Shown: in pieces, positions 23,867-34,191 of the stretch
How positions within the stretch are numbered: the stretch's first letter is position 1
How the letters are laid out: each line of letters opens with the position of its first letter
DNA from: Candidatus Synechococcus calcipolaris G9
GTDB taxonomy: Bacteria > Cyanobacteriota > Cyanobacteriia > Thermosynechococcales > Thermosynechococcaceae
Reading direction: 5' to 3'
DNA: 64,000 bases
NCBI RefSeq assembly: GCF_029582805.1
Contig: NZ_JAKKUT010000002.1
Span: 1,761,747 to 1,825,746 of the forward strand
Notes under the pieces: model-generated
Database searches by the model: none
The model's input: only the letters and a program-made list of their open reading frames with translations
What the model was told of the DNA's origin: nothing
Program-made: the position numbers and the translations under genes

Positions 23867-25276
23867 ATGGAATCGGCTAAACCCCTGGCAACCCATCAAC
23901 CCTTGACCCTATCCACCAAACTAGCCTTTGGGGCAGGAGATCTAGGCACGGCAATCACCGCCAACCTACAGGTCTTTTTCCTGTTGGTTTTTCTCACGAA
24001 TGTGGCTGGTTTGAATGCAGGCTTAGCCGGCAGTGTCCTGATGATTGGCAAAATTTGGGATGCTATTAATGATCCCGTCATTGGTATGCTCAGCGATCGC
24101 ACCAAATCCCCCTACTGGGGTCGTCGCCACTCCTGGATGTTTTATGGAGCCATTCCCTTTGGTTTTTTCTTTTTTCTGCTGTGGCTCATGCCCACCACCA
24201 ATCAATGGTTAGCCTTTGCCTACTATTCATTGATTGCCATTTTATTTAATACGTTTTATACCGCGGTCAATTTGCCCTACTCGGCCCTGACCCCTGAACT
24301 CACCAAGGACTATAACGAACGCACCAGTCTGAATAGTTTCCGCTTTGCCTTCTCCATTGGTGGCAGCATTGGTTCCCTACTCTTAGCATTAGTCGTCTTT
24401 CAAGCCATTCCTGGACAACAGCAGCAGTACCTAGTGATTGGTGCCATCTCGGCGGTTATTTCCATCTTTCCCATTTACTGGTGTATTTGGGGAACCCGGG
24501 CCCGACTCAAGGCCAATGAGGCCGCCAACCCCATGCCAAGCGGCACCACCCTACCTTACCTCCAGCAAATTCGCCTCGTCTTTAGCAATCGCCCCTTTGT
24601 CTATGTCATGGGCATCTATCTGTGTTCCTGGTTAGCGGTTCAGATCACGGCTTCCATGATTCCCTTTTTTGTCGGTTCCTGGTTGGGCTTACCCTCCACG
24701 GACTACACCATGGTTGCCCTAGCGGTACAGGCCACAGCCATGATCATGCTTTTTGTTTGGAGTGCGGTGAGTCGGCGCATTGGCAAAAAAGCAGTCTATG
24801 TCATTGGTATGACCCTGTGGATGATCGCCCAAGCGGGTTTATTTTTTCTGCAACCAGGACAGGGCATCCTCCTCTATGCCTGTGCGATTATGGCCGGTTT
24901 TGGCGTATCCACCGCCTACCTGGTTCCCTGGTCGATGATTCCCGATGTGATTGATCTTGATGAACTCAATACCGGACAACGGCGGGAAGGGGTGTTCTAT
25001 GCTTTTATGGTGTTGCTGCAAAAGGTGGGTCTAGCCCTGGGTCTTTTTCTGGTGGGGCAGGCCTTGAACTTTGCTGGATTTATTTCCACCGTTTCTGGAG
25101 AACCTGCTCCCGTACAGCCGGACTCGGCTCTCCTTGCTATTCGCTTGGCCATTGGCCCCATTCCCACGGTCTTCCTGATTGTCGGCATTGTTTTGGCCTA
25201 TTTCTACCCCATTACTCAAGCGGTACATGGTGAGATTCTGCTAAAACTCCATGCCCGTCGTGAAGGGCAGTCTTAA
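23867..25276 (+). CDS. MFS transporter of the GPH (glycoside-pentoside-hexuronide:cation symporter) family
   Basis: This is a 469-residue inner-membrane protein with twelve predicted helices. GPH markers are [13 protein letters not shown] at the start, [30 protein letters not shown] (loop 2-3), [29 protein letters not shown] and, near the C-terminus, [39 protein letters not shown]. It couples solute uptake to H+ or Na+; the substrate is unknown. A cyanobacterial MelB-like carrier of this type is sometimes annotated with sugar or lipid transport. The C-terminal 65 nt overlap the convergent ndhB. Confidence 0.88.
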   Translation: MESAKPLATHQPLTLSTKLAFGAGDLGTAITANLQVFFLLVFLTNVAGLNAGLAGSVLMIGKIWDAINDPVIGMLSDRTKSPYWGRRHSWMFYGAIPFGFFFFLLWLMPTTNQWLAFAYYSLIAILFNTFYTAVNLPYSALTPELTKDYNERTSLNSFRFAFSIGGSIGSLLLALVVFQAIPGQQQQYLVIGAISAVISIFPIYWCIWGTRARLKANEAANPMPSGTTLPYLQQIRLVFSNRPFVYVMGIYLCSWLAVQITASMIPFFVGSWLGLPSTDYTMVALAVQATAMIMLFVWSAVSRRIGKKAVYVIGMTLWMIAQAGLFFLQPGQGILLYACAIMAGFGVSTAYLVPWSMIPDVIDLDELNTGQRREGVFYAFMVLLQKVGLALGLFLVGQALNFAGFISTVSGEPAPVQPDSALLAIRLAIGPIPTVFLIVGIVLAYFYPITQAVHGEILLKLHARREGQS

Positions 25277-26789
25277 CGCTATGGGCCGGAACCTGGGCTT
25301 CAAAGGTTTGCACAGTGGTTACGGCCGTGTTCACCACATTAAACAGGGGGTTGGCTAAAATTCCCGCCAAGGATGTGGCTAAAACCGTGAGAATCAAGCC
25401 CACTTGCAGCGGCCGCATCCCAAAGGCCGTCCAGTTGATCACCGGATAGTTTTTGACAATATCAGACATCTCCTGGGACTCTTTGACCACCATCATTTTC
25501 ACCACCCGGATGTAGTAGTAGATGGATACCACACTGGTGAGCAGGCCCAAAATCACCAGACCATAGGCCCCTGCCTGCCAACCCGCCCAAAACAGATAAA
25601 TCTTGCCAAAGAAGCCCGCCAAGGGAGGAATTCCCCCCAAGGACAACAGACAGAGGCTCAATCCCAAGGTGAGGAGGGGATCCTTTTGGTAGAGGCCGGC
25701 ATAGTCACTAATTTGATCGGAGCCTGTGCGTAGGGAAAAGAGAATAACGCAGGTAAAGGCCCCCAGGTTCATAAAGAGGTAAATGAGCAAGTAAAAGAGC
25801 ATACTGGCATAACCAGCCTCCGTACCGACGATAAACCCAATCATGACAAAGCCCGCTTGACCAATGGAGGAGTAGGCCAACATCCGCTTCATACTGGTTT
25901 GGGCTAGGGCAACGATATTTCCCAGAACCATACTGAGAATGGCCAATACCGTAAAAATTAATTGCCACTCACCGGCAACCACAGGGAAGGCGATCGTCAA
26001 AAACCGAACGGCTAGGGCAAAACCAGCGGCTTTAGACCCCACGGACAGGAAGGCAACGACGGGGGTTGGCGCACCTTCATAGACATCGGGAGTCCATTGG
26101 TGAAAGGGGACGGCGGAGATTTTGAAACTGATCCCAGCAATCACGAACACCAAGGCCATGAGTAAGCCCAAGGACTGGCCAGAGGATAGGGCTGCGGCAA
26201 TATCGGATAACTGGGTAGAGCCGCCGGATAGACCATAGAGGAGGGAGGAGCCATAAAGAAAAATAGCCGAACTGGAGGCACCGATGAGCAAGTATTTCAA
26301 GGCGGCTTCGTTGGATCGGCTATCCCGCTTGGTGTAACCCGTCAGCAGATAAGAGGCAATACTGAGGGTTTCCAGGGATACAAAAATCATCACCATCTCC
26401 TCAGCCCCGGAGAGGAACATCCCCCCGACTGTTGCTGTGAGCAAAATACTCATGTATTCCCCTAGGGAACTGCCGGTTTGCTCCACATAACGAATGGACA
26501 TGAGGATCGTCACAAGGGCTGAAAGGGCAACGATCGCCCGGAAAATCAAACTGAGGTTATCCCCCTGGAAACTGCCTAGGAATGACACCGTATTGGGTTG
26601 ATTCCAGAGAAATACCATGGCCGCCACCGCACCCAGTAAGCCAGCGATCGCCAGGTAAGGAGTCCAGCGATCGGCGGATCGCCCTTGAATCAAATCCGCC
26701 AGCAAAACCAGCAGAAGTGTCACAATAACGATGCTTTCCGGGAGAATTGCTCCCACATTAAGTTGTGCCGCTAATGTTGTCAGATCCAT
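25212..26789 (-). CDS. ndhB: NAD(P)H-quinone oxidoreductase subunit 2 (NdhB)
   Basis: This is an NdhB/NuoN-type membrane subunit of the NDH-1 complexes (cyclic electron flow, respiration, CO2 uptake) with about 14 helices in the thylakoid membrane. Start [20 protein letters not shown] is chosen because it matches the family start; nine more codons precede it in frame. Segments such as [73 protein letters not shown] and [13 protein letters not shown] are diagnostic. The 525-residue length is typical. NdhB is shared by all NDH-1 variants, including the CO2-uptake form encoded at 48.6-54 kb. Confidence 0.97.
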   Translation of the reverse strand: MDLTTLAAQLNVGAILPESIVIVTLLLVLLADLIQGRSADRWTPYLAIAGLLGAVAAMVFLWNQPNTVSFLGSFQGDNLSLIFRAIVALSALVTILMSIRYVEQTGSSLGEYMSILLTATVGGMFLSGAEEMVMIFVSLETLSIASYLLTGYTKRDSRSNEAALKYLLIGASSSAIFLYGSSLLYGLSGGSTQLSDIAAALSSGQSLGLLMALVFVIAGISFKISAVPFHQWTPDVYEGAPTPVVAFLSVGSKAAGFALAVRFLTIAFPVVAGEWQLIFTVLAILSMVLGNIVALAQTSMKRMLAYSSIGQAGFVMIGFIVGTEAGYASMLFYLLIYLFMNLGAFTCVILFSLRTGSDQISDYAGLYQKDPLLTLGLSLCLLSLGGIPPLAGFFGKIYLFWAGWQAGAYGLVILGLLTSVVSIYYYIRVVKMMVVKESQEMSDIVKNYPVINWTAFGMRPLQVGLILTVLATSLAGILANPLFNVVNTAVTTVQTFEAQVPAHSVKTALHDGHGVLAESHHVPLE

Positions 26790-26992
26790 AGGGTAGAGCC
26801 ACGGTAAAAATGCCAAATGTATCTTAGCCTATTGCCAGCCGTTCTTTGTTGGCTTTACTCCGATTGAGTCCTTGGTTTTGGTACCCATAGGCCAGGGACG
26901 TAGATAAAAAACTGATTTAACTCGTAAAGAAGGATATAGATTTACCCAAAGAGTGTAACAAATGGTCGTGAAAGGGCGGGTCTGTGTGAAGT

Positions 26993-27038
26993 CCGATAAC
27001 GTCAGGACTAAAGTTAAGGTGGTTGTCCTCGGTATCGG
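26993..27038 (+). other. Long imperfect stem-loop in the 5' region of the stress-protein gene
   Basis: CCGATA (26993-26998) pairs with TATCGG (27033-27038), and AGGAC (27004-27008) pairs with GTCCT (27025-27029), giving a two-segment stem with a 16-nt loop. It lies about 50 nt before the start codon, which has a strong AAGGAGG ribosome site. It could be a terminator for nothing obvious, so a regulatory 5' leader is more likely. This is unverified. Confidence 0.4.
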
Positions 27039-27089
27039 GGGATAATAAAACTATCAAGGTTAGCGATCGCCAAGGAGGATCATAAAATC

Positions 27090-27593
27090 ATGTTTCAACG
27101 AATTTTAGCTGCCGTTGATGGCACTGAACTGGGAGAACAAGTTTTCAAGGAAGCCTTATCCTTAGCCAAGGCTAATCAGGGAACCTTAATGCTGATCCAT
27201 GTTCTCTCGCCTATGAATGAATCCTACCCAGATCCGATTTTTACCTCCCCCGTTGCCACTGGGGTTTATATGGGCCTCCATGAGGAAGTTATGAAAGTCT
27301 ATACCGAACAGTGGGAAAGTTTTGAGCAAAGGGGATTGGATATGCTGCGAAACCTGACCCAACTCTCCATGGATCAGGGGGTGGCCACTGAATTTACCCA
27401 AGCCTTAGGGGATCCAGGGCGAGCGATCTGTAATTTAGCCAAGGATTGGCCCAGTGATCTGATTGTTATTGGCCGTCGCGGCTTAAAGGGACTGAGTGAA
27501 TTATTCTTAGGTAGTGTGAGTAATTATGTCCTGCACCATGCCCATTGTTCGGTGTTGACTATTCAGGGCATTGGCACTGAGCCAGATCAATAA
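27090..27593 (+). CDS. Universal stress protein (UspA family)
   Basis: This is a 167-residue Usp domain protein: FQRILAAVDGTELGEQVFKEALSLAK, an internal QALGDPGRAICNLAKDWPSDLIVIGRRGLKGLSELFLGSVSNYVLHHAHCSVL. The ATP-binding motif G-x2-G-x9-G-S is visible as GRRGLKGLSELFLGSVS. Such proteins respond to nutrient, redox and light stress; the client process is unknown. It is monocistronic, with a strong ribosome site (AAGGAGG). Confidence 0.93.
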   Translation: MFQRILAAVDGTELGEQVFKEALSLAKANQGTLMLIHVLSPMNESYPDPIFTSPVATGVYMGLHEEVMKVYTEQWESFEQRGLDMLRNLTQLSMDQGVATEFTQALGDPGRAICNLAKDWPSDLIVIGRRGLKGLSELFLGSVSNYVLHHAHCSVLTIQGIGTEPDQ

Positions 27594-27652
27594 ATCTGGA
27601 TCAATCAGTGGTGGGCTATGGAATCTCTAACCCCTCCAACTTGAACCTTACG

Positions 27653-30600
27653 TTAACGGCACTCGGCTGCTAAGGCAGACTCGACTGGCACACCATCGAT
27701 CTCTAAGACTGTCTCATCTCTTTCTTCGAGTAATTGACAGAGGGTTTTCTCTAGGGGAAGTTCTTCCTGTTCTTGGCCAAAAAGAATGGTGGAAATTTCA
27801 CTGGTGAAATGTTGCCCTGCTGGGGTGGAATTCATCGGAACAGGTGCCACTGGAGCAATAGAATTACTGGGATTGCTTGGTAGAATCGGTAAGGCCTGAT
27901 TGATTGAAAGAATTGGGGTTGCTGGAATGGGTAAGGCTTGATTCGTGAGCGTAAATGCCGCAGGAGCCAGACCACTCACAAAAGCCTCTAGGGTAATCAG
28001 ACCTGCTTCGCCGTTGGTGAGTAAACCAGCCAAGGTAGCAATGCCATTGGCATCGGTGATAGCTGTATTGCCTTGGGTAAAAATTAAAGCAGGGCCACTA
28101 GTTTGGCTAAATTGAATAGTGACTCCTGATGCTGGGAAACTAGACAAACTCTCAGCTAACCGAACTTGCAGAGCCGTGGGAACCGTTGAATTCACCAAGG
28201 CTTGCTGATTATTGCCTTGCAGGGTTTGGAGTTGATAGTTCACTTCCACTGCTCCTAAGTCAACGATGCCGTTAACAATCCGGGTTGCCCCCCGCTGATC
28301 GGTAGTGACAGTGCCGGGAACAGACGCATTTACCCCCGCATTAATGGCCGGACTGCCAAAGACTAAGAGATGGGTTTGGGTGGGGCCGCCATTGTTGGCG
28401 AGGGGGCCAATGATTTGACTGGTTGGAACTGAAGGGGCAAAGTAATTGACATTCTCTATACCACTGGAGATCGTGCCACTAATGCCCAGAGTGTTGTTTT
28501 GCCCAACAAGGTTATTGCCAGTAAGGTTTAGAGTGCCATTGTTATTAATTTCAGGGCCGGTGGGTGCAGTGTTACCACTAATAAGGCTGTTGGTCACATT
28601 GACTGTGCCATTATTATTAAAAATCCCGCCGCCGCTGCCATTAGCCGTATTGCCACTGATGGTGCTGTTGGTCACATTGACTGTGCCATTATTATTAGCA
28701 ATCCCCCCGCCGCCGCTATTAGTATTAGTAGCCGTATTGCCACTGATGGTGGTGTTGGTCACGGTGAGCATGCCAGTGTTAATAATCCCGCCGCCGGCAG
28801 TAGCCGTATTGCCACTGATGGTGCTGTTGGTCACGGTGAGCGTACCATTGTTAAGAATCCCGCCGCCGGTAAAATCACCCGAATTGCCACGCGTAATGGT
28901 TAAATCATGCAGATTAACTGTAGTAGTACCCCCTGTAATATTGACCACCCGACGAGTATTTTGACCACTAAGAATAGTACTTGCTGCCCCTTGCCCCTGA
29001 ATTGTCACATTGCGGTTAAGCGTTAGGGTTGCCCCCTGATAGGTTCCGGCTCCTAAATTAATCGTCCGAGTTCCAGGATGGACGGTAGGATTAGTCGGTA
29101 ACGCATTATGAACCGCTTGAATCGAGCTAGTGGGCACGGGATCAGTGGTTTCTGGATTCACCTGATTCAGGTTAAACGTCACATTGCCTGTGCCATGGTT
29201 AAACAAGCCAGAGTCGCGAATAAACCGCCGCATCGTCAAGGTTAAAGAATTGCCACTCGTCCAAGTAACATTGGTGTTTAGGGTAATATCCCCATTGCCC
29301 CCTGTGCCGCCCGCCGTACTGATCGTAACATTATTCGCTAACAAGGCATTTTGGAGAGTCGTTGCAGTTAAAACAGCCGGGCTGTTCGTGGTGTTGAAAT
29401 TTGGGCTGCCAGAAATATTGTTATCGGATGTAGCATTGATGGTCAAATCAGAAGGGTCTAATAACCAAGTGCCCGTTGTCCCTAGGGGAGCAGTTGTATC
29501 CACTCGCCCATGATCCCCTACATGGAGACTTGCAGCCCCCGATGTCTCAACAAAACCACCATCCCCACCCAACTGGCCACCCCGCGCCATAATCGTGCCA
29601 TTGAAGACCGTGCTATTATCCGCCCAATTAATCACCGTGCCGCCATCCCCTTGGGTCAGCGCATCCGCTGTCATCACGGTGTTGTTGTCCACAAACAGGT
29701 GTTGGGCATTGAAACTACTATCTAGGCGACCCGTACCTGCTGTTCCTCCCAGATAATCCCCACCTCCCAGGATCGTGCCACCACCCGTTTCTCCATCGGC
29801 TCTCAACTGGGCATTAAGCATTGCCACATTTTGACCGAGGACATTGATCTGTCCGCCCATCCCCTCAGGATTCGAGACATCTATTATCCCTGAGACCACC
29901 GCTGTCGCCCCCTCCACCGGCACATTCACCCTATTGGGGTCATGCACCAAACTAATCGAGCCATCGGCATTGTGTACTATACTATTGACCCGTGGATGAT
30001 CTTCTCCTCCCGTAATCAATCGGGGTAAATCAACGGCTTCAATCACCCCATCTTCCGGGATACGATCCGCCGGAATCTCTAAACTGAGGATCATTCCCTC
30101 CTGGGAAATCCGTACCATGCCCGTCTCTGGGATTGCCTGAATCGTGATCGTTCCCCCCGGTGCCGATAGGGTTCCCGTATTGAACACCTGATGACCCATC
30201 AATGTTAAATTCTGCCCTGGGCCAACGGCTAAATTCCCTTCATTGACGATAATTCCCGTACTCAGGAACTCAAACCCGGTGGGATTCCCAACAAGGTTGG
30301 CGTAGTAGTTAAAGCCATTAGTGTCAAAAATGCCGCCATCAAAATGCACTCGCTGAGCCGTTGAGGCATGGAACGCTGCCGGTACGTTTAACTGGGCATT
30401 GGGGCCAAAAACAATTCCCGCCGGATTGAGTAAATAGAGGTTGCTGTTACCTCCCATTACCTGGATTAAGCCATTGATATAGCTGACATCGTCGCCATTC
30501 ACGCCAGCGAGGATATTGCGAACCCCAGGATTGGATAAAAAATTAGCAATCTGACCCTCATTTAAGCCAAATTGCTGGAATAGGTGAAATAGATTTCTGC

Positions 30601-30769
30601 CATCCCTGGAAACCGCACCACCACCAATATCAAACTGCTGGCCATTCACCGTGACGACTGTACCTGTACCTCCAACCGCTGGTGTAATCTGGGCTAGACT
30701 GGGACGAGGTAAAAATACACCCGAAAAAGCAAAAAGGGAAAGCCACAGGTGAGTCAACTTATGAAGCAT
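27653..30769 (-). CDS. Filamentous haemagglutinin-type secreted protein with parallel beta-helix and POMP-like repeats
   Basis: From ATG 30769 (MLHKLTHLWLSLFAFSG, a signal peptide ending SLAQ) the product has 1038 residues; an upstream ATG adds 12 residues but spoils the signal. The haemagglutinin/TPS domain (about 30-400) closely matches the gene at the left window edge. A right-handed beta-helix follows (about 560-790) with tandem copies of an 18-21 residue unit built on LTVTNSTISGNTA and GGGIFNNNGTV. Then comes a bacterial Ig-like segment (about 855-930), a Pro/Ile-rich linker and a C-terminus ending AAECR, with a Cys typical of cyanobacterial TPS exoproteins. Its role in adhesion or surface structure is unknown. 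Confidence 0.88.
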   Translation of the reverse strand: MLHKLTHLWLSLFAFSGVFLPRPSLAQITPAVGGTGTVVTVNGQQFDIGGGAVSRDGRNLFHLFQQFGLNEGQIANFLSNPGVRNILAGVNGDDVSYINGLIQVMGGNSNLYLLNPAGIVFGPNAQLNVPAAFHASTAQRVHFDGGIFDTNGFNYYANLVGNPTGFEFLSTGIIVNEGNLAVGPGQNLTLMGHQVFNTGTLSAPGGTITIQAIPETGMVRISQEGMILSLEIPADRIPEDGVIEAVDLPRLITGGEDHPRVNSIVHNADGSISLVHDPNRVNVPVEGATAVVSGIIDVSNPEGMGGQINVLGQNVAMLNAQLRADGETGGGTILGGGDYLGGTAGTGRLDSSFNAQHLFVDNNTVMTADALTQGDGGTVINWADNSTVFNGTIMARGGQLGGDGGFVETSGAASLHVGDHGRVDTTAPLGTTGTWLLDPSDLTINATSDNNISGSPNFNTTNSPAVLTATTLQNALLANNVTISTAGGTGGNGDITLNTNVTWTSGNSLTLTMRRFIRDSGLFNHGTGNVTFNLNQVNPETTDPVPTSSIQAVHNALPTNPTVHPGTRTINLGAGTYQGATLTLNRNVTIQGQGAASTILSGQNTRRVVNITGGTTTVNLHDLTITRGNSGDFTGGGILNNGTLTVTNSTISGNTATAGGGIINTGMLTVTNTTISGNTATNTNSGGGGIANNNGTVNVTNSTISGNTANGSGGGIFNNNGTVNVTNSLISGNTAPTGPEINNNGTLNLTGNNLVGQNNTLGISGTISSGIENVNYFAPSVPTSQIIGPLANNGGPTQTHLLVFGSPAINAGVNASVPGTVTTDQRGATRIVNGIVDLGAVEVNYQLQTLQGNNQQALVNSTVPTALQVRLAESLSSFPASGVTIQFSQTSGPALIFTQGNTAITDANGIATLAGLLTNGEAGLITLEAFVSGLAPAAFTLTNQALPIPATPILSINQALPILPSNPSNSIAPVAPVPMNSTPAGQHFTSEISTILFGQEQEELPLEKTLCQLLEERDETVLEIDGVPVESALAAECR

Positions 30770-30860
30770 TGGAGTGAGCCTTATTAGTGACCCGATCTTA
30801 GCCACTCATTTTGCGATCGACAAGACTTCTGTTACATTTCTTTTCATTTGCTTTGACAAT

Positions 30861-31679
30861 CTATTGATTGAGTCTCTGAATCCACTTCTCTAGGTCATTG
30901 AGTTCGCTGAAATCCAGCAGGGCATCCCCCAGGGATTCCAATTGCTCTAGGGATAGATGATTGATTTGGGTTGCGAAAGATTCAGGGATGGGCCCGACTC
31001 GGCGGGTGAGTAATCGCAGAATAAGTGCGCGTTCGCCCTCTTGCCGTCCTTTGCGTTCCCCTTCCTGAAGAATCTCTTGATAAATCACTGATTCCCGCAT
31101 CATTCCCTCCCGAAAAATGGTTTGAATAAGCTCCTTCCTGTACTGTAACCCAGCCAATAGTTGAACGACGGTACTCAAGTCCTGCCGCGCTTGGACTGAT
31201 TCAATTTCACCAATTTTATCCGCGACGGACTGCAATAGGGCTGCTTCATTTTTTGTTTTACCCAAGACCGCAAAAGGAAGCAGGGGCGGAATCCTAAAAA
31301 ATTGATTGGGGTCTTCTTCCCAGAGTTTAATCACTCGATAGCGATGGGTCGTTGTTGGTAGTTCAAACGCATCAGGCACATGAACCTTTGTTCGCCGTAG
31401 CAAGATCAAGACCTGGACAATCTCGCAGTGATAGTTGCGATAGAGTCTCAGCCAATAGTCCAGCATCCGCAGAGGCAATGTCGGTTCTGGCTCGACTTGA
31501 AATTCTAAATGGAGAATACAGTTCTGGGTCTGCACCAATGTTACGGAATCGGCGCGGATCGGTTCCAAGTTCAGTTCTGTTTTCAGGATTGAAACATCTT
31601 CTGAGGAATCATTCAGGAGCCACTGGGTAAAAGCGGTGGGATATTTTTCGGCTAGGTATTTACAGAGGTTGTCACGCAT
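30861..31679 (-). CDS. Rpn/PDDEXK-type nuclease-like protein with DUF4351 C-terminus
   Basis: This 272-residue protein belongs to the large cyanobacterial family related to Rpn recombination-promoting nucleases. The N-terminal half has LHLEFQVEPEPTLPLRMLDYWLRLYR (the E-F-Q core of the PD-(D/E)xK fold) and the C-terminal QEGERALILRLLTRRVG...LEQLESLGDALLDFSELNDLEKWI is a DUF4351 unit. These genes come in many copies per genome and are often variable. Whether the nuclease is active cannot be told. It lies 9 nt downstream of gshA, so co-transcription is likely but probably incidental. Confidence 0.8.
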   Translation of the reverse strand: MRDNLCKYLAEKYPTAFTQWLLNDSSEDVSILKTELNLEPIRADSVTLVQTQNCILHLEFQVEPEPTLPLRMLDYWLRLYRNYHCEIVQVLILLRRTKVHVPDAFELPTTTHRYRVIKLWEEDPNQFFRIPPLLPFAVLGKTKNEAALLQSVADKIGEIESVQARQDLSTVVQLLAGLQYRKELIQTIFREGMMRESVIYQEILQEGERKGRQEGERALILRLLTRRVGPIPESFATQINHLSLEQLESLGDALLDFSELNDLEKWIQRLNQ

Positions 31680-31688
31680 TTTCCTGTT

Positions 31689-32861
31689 TTAGGAAATAGA
31701 TACGGTTGGCATTGGCTGACAAAGTTGATTTTGAAAATCTAATTCTTGATTAGCAACCTGGGCGATCGCCCCGACCATGATTTCTGCCACAGACATGCCT
31801 TGGTCATACTGTTTTAGCCACTGTTGGGCTTGGTTGCCTTCCCGGAGAATTTTCTTAATTGGGGTGAGGAAGCAACTAAACCCTTGGCCCTTGGCAATTC
31901 CCCAAACCTCGTCGTATAACTGGGCAATCCAATCCGCCGCTAGAATTTCCCGTCCATCCTGCCAGTGGTGAAGTTTGGCTTCTAAGCTATGGCGGGCTGC
32001 TGCCGCTTCATTGGTATCGGCTAATTGGGCCAGTTCTGTGGCGTTAAGCTGACTCGTTTTCAGGGGGTCAAGTCCTGGTTGATCCATTAATTGCAATAGA
32101 CGAGCTTCTAGTAGTGCCGTAATGGCTAACAGATCAATCGGATCGGTGACTAGATCACAAATGCGTAATTCCAGACGATTTAAGTCGTAGGGACGGCGAT
32201 CGCCATTGGGTCGGACGGCACTCCACAGGTGTCGAACATTCTGCATCGTGCCAATATCTAACTGTTCCTGAGTCCAATCAATAAAATGACGATGACTGGT
32301 AAACAGAGGTACGGCAACAGGGGTCTTGGGAAATAGGGCCCAGCGGGTGGAATGATACCCAGTCACCTGACCATCTAGAAAGGGAGATGCGGCACTCAGG
32401 GCTAAAAAGAGGGGAGCCTCAACCCGAATCAGCCGACAGGCCTGGATTAACTGCTCTAGATCACCTATGCCAACATTAATATGAATACTTGCGGTGACAA
32501 CCTTTGTGCCGTAGGTTTGCTCAATGTAGCTATGGTACGGATTTTGGGGATCGGAACGATAAAATTGTTGGCTATTGCCCAAGCTGAGGGTACTGCCCGG
32601 TACCAAGGTATAGTCCCCCAATTGGTGCAGATAGGCCCGCAGTTGAAAACGAGGACGGAGGAGATCACAAAGGGCCTGATCGTAGAGGTAGAGGGGGGCA
32701 GTGGTATATTCCACATTGCGACTGTCAGGTTCGCGCACAAAACCGGATAGATCCCGGACAATGCGATCGGATAGCCCAATAATCTCGCCCTGGGGGGTTC
32801 CGGTATAGATTTCGACTTCAAATCCTTTGGATAGCACCGCGTCTCTCCCCTGGAAAAACAA
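31689..32861 (-). CDS. gshA: Glutamate-cysteine ligase (cyanobacterial type)
   Basis: This 390-residue enzyme makes gamma-glutamylcysteine, the first step of glutathione synthesis. The segments LSKGFEVEIYTGTPQGEIIGLSDRIV, RNVEYTTAPLYLYDQALCDLLRPRFQLR, the substrate-site region TASIHINVGI and LNRLELRICDLVTDP belong to the cyanobacterial GshA group. The annotated start is MFFQGRDAV; a GTG at the ninth codon (VLSKGFEVE) would match the family N-terminus better. No gshB is in the window. Confidence 0.92.
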   Translation of the reverse strand: MFFQGRDAVLSKGFEVEIYTGTPQGEIIGLSDRIVRDLSGFVREPDSRNVEYTTAPLYLYDQALCDLLRPRFQLRAYLHQLGDYTLVPGSTLSLGNSQQFYRSDPQNPYHSYIEQTYGTKVVTASIHINVGIGDLEQLIQACRLIRVEAPLFLALSAASPFLDGQVTGYHSTRWALFPKTPVAVPLFTSHRHFIDWTQEQLDIGTMQNVRHLWSAVRPNGDRRPYDLNRLELRICDLVTDPIDLLAITALLEARLLQLMDQPGLDPLKTSQLNATELAQLADTNEAAAARHSLEAKLHHWQDGREILAADWIAQLYDEVWGIAKGQGFSCFLTPIKKILREGNQAQQWLKQYDQGMSVAEIMVGAIAQVANQELDFQNQLCQPMPTVSIS

Positions 32862-32970
32862 TTTCTCTTATTTTCGCACTCAGATCCGTCGGTCTGTCTA
32901 CACCCAAGGGATGCAATCCCAATGGTTGCTCTCCTAATCTGGCGATCGCTGGTATTTTGGTGAAATCAAC

Positions 32971-32976
32971 TATAAT
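32971..32976 (+). promoter_or_regulatory. TATAAT -10 box upstream of nadA
   Basis: A perfect TATAAT hexamer lies 34 nt before the GTG start of nadA in an AT-rich stretch. No convincing -35 partner at 16-18 nt is seen (GGTATT, 32951-32956, is at 14 nt and poor). The 5' leader would be short, about 30 nt. Confidence 0.45.
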
Positions 32977-33009
32977 AAAAAAACCCTTTATTTTTTTTCA
33001 TAAACAATT

Positions 33010-33975
33010 GTGTTAGCTACTGCTTTTCCTGTATCGGTTTCCCCTATTCCCACGGATATTGTGGGGGCGATCGCCCAATTAAAGAAAGACCTAAATGCCG
33101 TGATTTTGGCCCACTATTACCAAGAGGCGGACATCCAGGACGTAGCGGACTACATTGGCGATTCCCTGGGTCTATCCCGTCAGGCTGCTCAGACCCCAGC
33201 GGATGTGATTGTTTTTGCCGGGGTTCACTTCATGGCCGAGACGGCGAAAATTCTGAATCCTGATAAGTTGGTGTTACTGCCGGATTTAGAGGCGGGTTGC
33301 TCCCTTGCCGATAGCTGTCCGGCGGATCAATTTGCCCAATTTAAGGCAGCCCATCCCGAGCATCTGGTCATTTCCTACATCAATTGCACGGCTGAAATTA
33401 AGGCCCTCAGTGATATTATTTGCACCAGTTCCAATGCCGTTTCCATTGTGGAGCAATTACCGCCGGAACAAGGAATTATTTTTGCCCCCGATCGCAACCT
33501 TGGTCGCTATGTCATGGCCCAAACTGGCCGGGAGATGGTGCTATGGCAGGGGAGTTGTATTGTCCATGAAACCTTTTCAGAGCGTAGAATCATTGAACTG
33601 AAAGCGGCCTACCCAGAGGCAGACGTGATTGCCCATCCAGAATGTGAGGAGCCTGTTCTCCGCCATGCCCAATTTATTGGTTCAACGACCGCCCTACTGC
33701 ACCACACCCAAACCAGCGATCGTCAGGTTTTTATCGTGGCAACAGAGCCAGGGATTATCCATCAAATGCAGCGGCAAAATCCCCACAAAGTCTATGTTCC
33801 GGCTCCTCCCAGTAATCGTGCCTGCAATTGTAATGAATGCCCCTTCATGCGGCTCAACACCCTGGAGAAACTCTATCTCTGCATGAAAAACCAGCAACCT
33901 GCCATTGAGATTGCCCCAGAGATTCGGGCAGCGGCCCTCAAACCCATTCAGCGAATGCTAGAAATGTCTGCCTAG
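33010..33975 (+). CDS. nadA: Quinolinate synthase (NadA)
   Basis: This is a 321-residue [4Fe-4S] enzyme that condenses iminoaspartate with dihydroxyacetone phosphate to make quinolinate for NAD. The start is GTG 33010 ([10 protein letters not shown]). The family segments [79 protein letters not shown] and [16 protein letters not shown] are intact, including the cluster cysteines. A NrtR-like Nudix regulator of NAD metabolism lies at 36132. The gene overlaps the convergent LapA-like gene by 18 nt. Confidence 0.97.
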   Translation: MLATAFPVSVSPIPTDIVGAIAQLKKDLNAVILAHYYQEADIQDVADYIGDSLGLSRQAAQTPADVIVFAGVHFMAETAKILNPDKLVLLPDLEAGCSLADSCPADQFAQFKAAHPEHLVISYINCTAEIKALSDIICTSSNAVSIVEQLPPEQGIIFAPDRNLGRYVMAQTGREMVLWQGSCIVHETFSERRIIELKAAYPEADVIAHPECEEPVLRHAQFIGSTTALLHHTQTSDRQVFIVATEPGIIHQMQRQNPHKVYVPAPPSNRACNCNECPFMRLNTLEKLYLCMKNQQPAIEIAPEIRAAALKPIQRMLEMSA

Positions 33976-34167
33976 CCGACGGTGGCCGAACAGGATCGCA
34001 AGGAATAGTCCACAAATCACTCCTAGGGTGAGGACAACACCAAAGGGTAAGTGAATGGATTGCCAAAACCCAAAATGAATGCGGACAGGGGTGGCATTCT
34101 GGACGGAGACAATGGCGATCGCCCCCATCCATAGGGCCATGATCATCAAAAAGACAATTCCTTTCAT
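33958..34167 (-). CDS. LapA-domain (DUF1049) small membrane protein
   Basis: This is a 69-residue protein with two hydrophobic helices: [32 protein letters not shown] (the family N-A-x-P-V-x-x-x-F motif) and [22 protein letters not shown], then a basic tail. LapA-type proteins help assemble lipopolysaccharide in enterobacteria; the cyanobacterial role is unclear. It overlaps nadA by 18 nt tail to tail and sits before another small membrane protein gene. Confidence 0.82.
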   Translation of the reverse strand: MKGIVFLMIMALWMGAIAIVSVQNATPVRIHFGFWQSIHLPFGVVLTLGVICGLFLAILFGHRRLGRHF

Positions 34168-34191
34168 AAAAGAGTGCTATTGCTCAGCAAA

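Noticed and set aside
28446-28964. 172-codon plus-strand frame of Leu/Val/Pro repeats
   Set aside because: Antisense of the tandem repeats of the exoprotein at 27653-30769.
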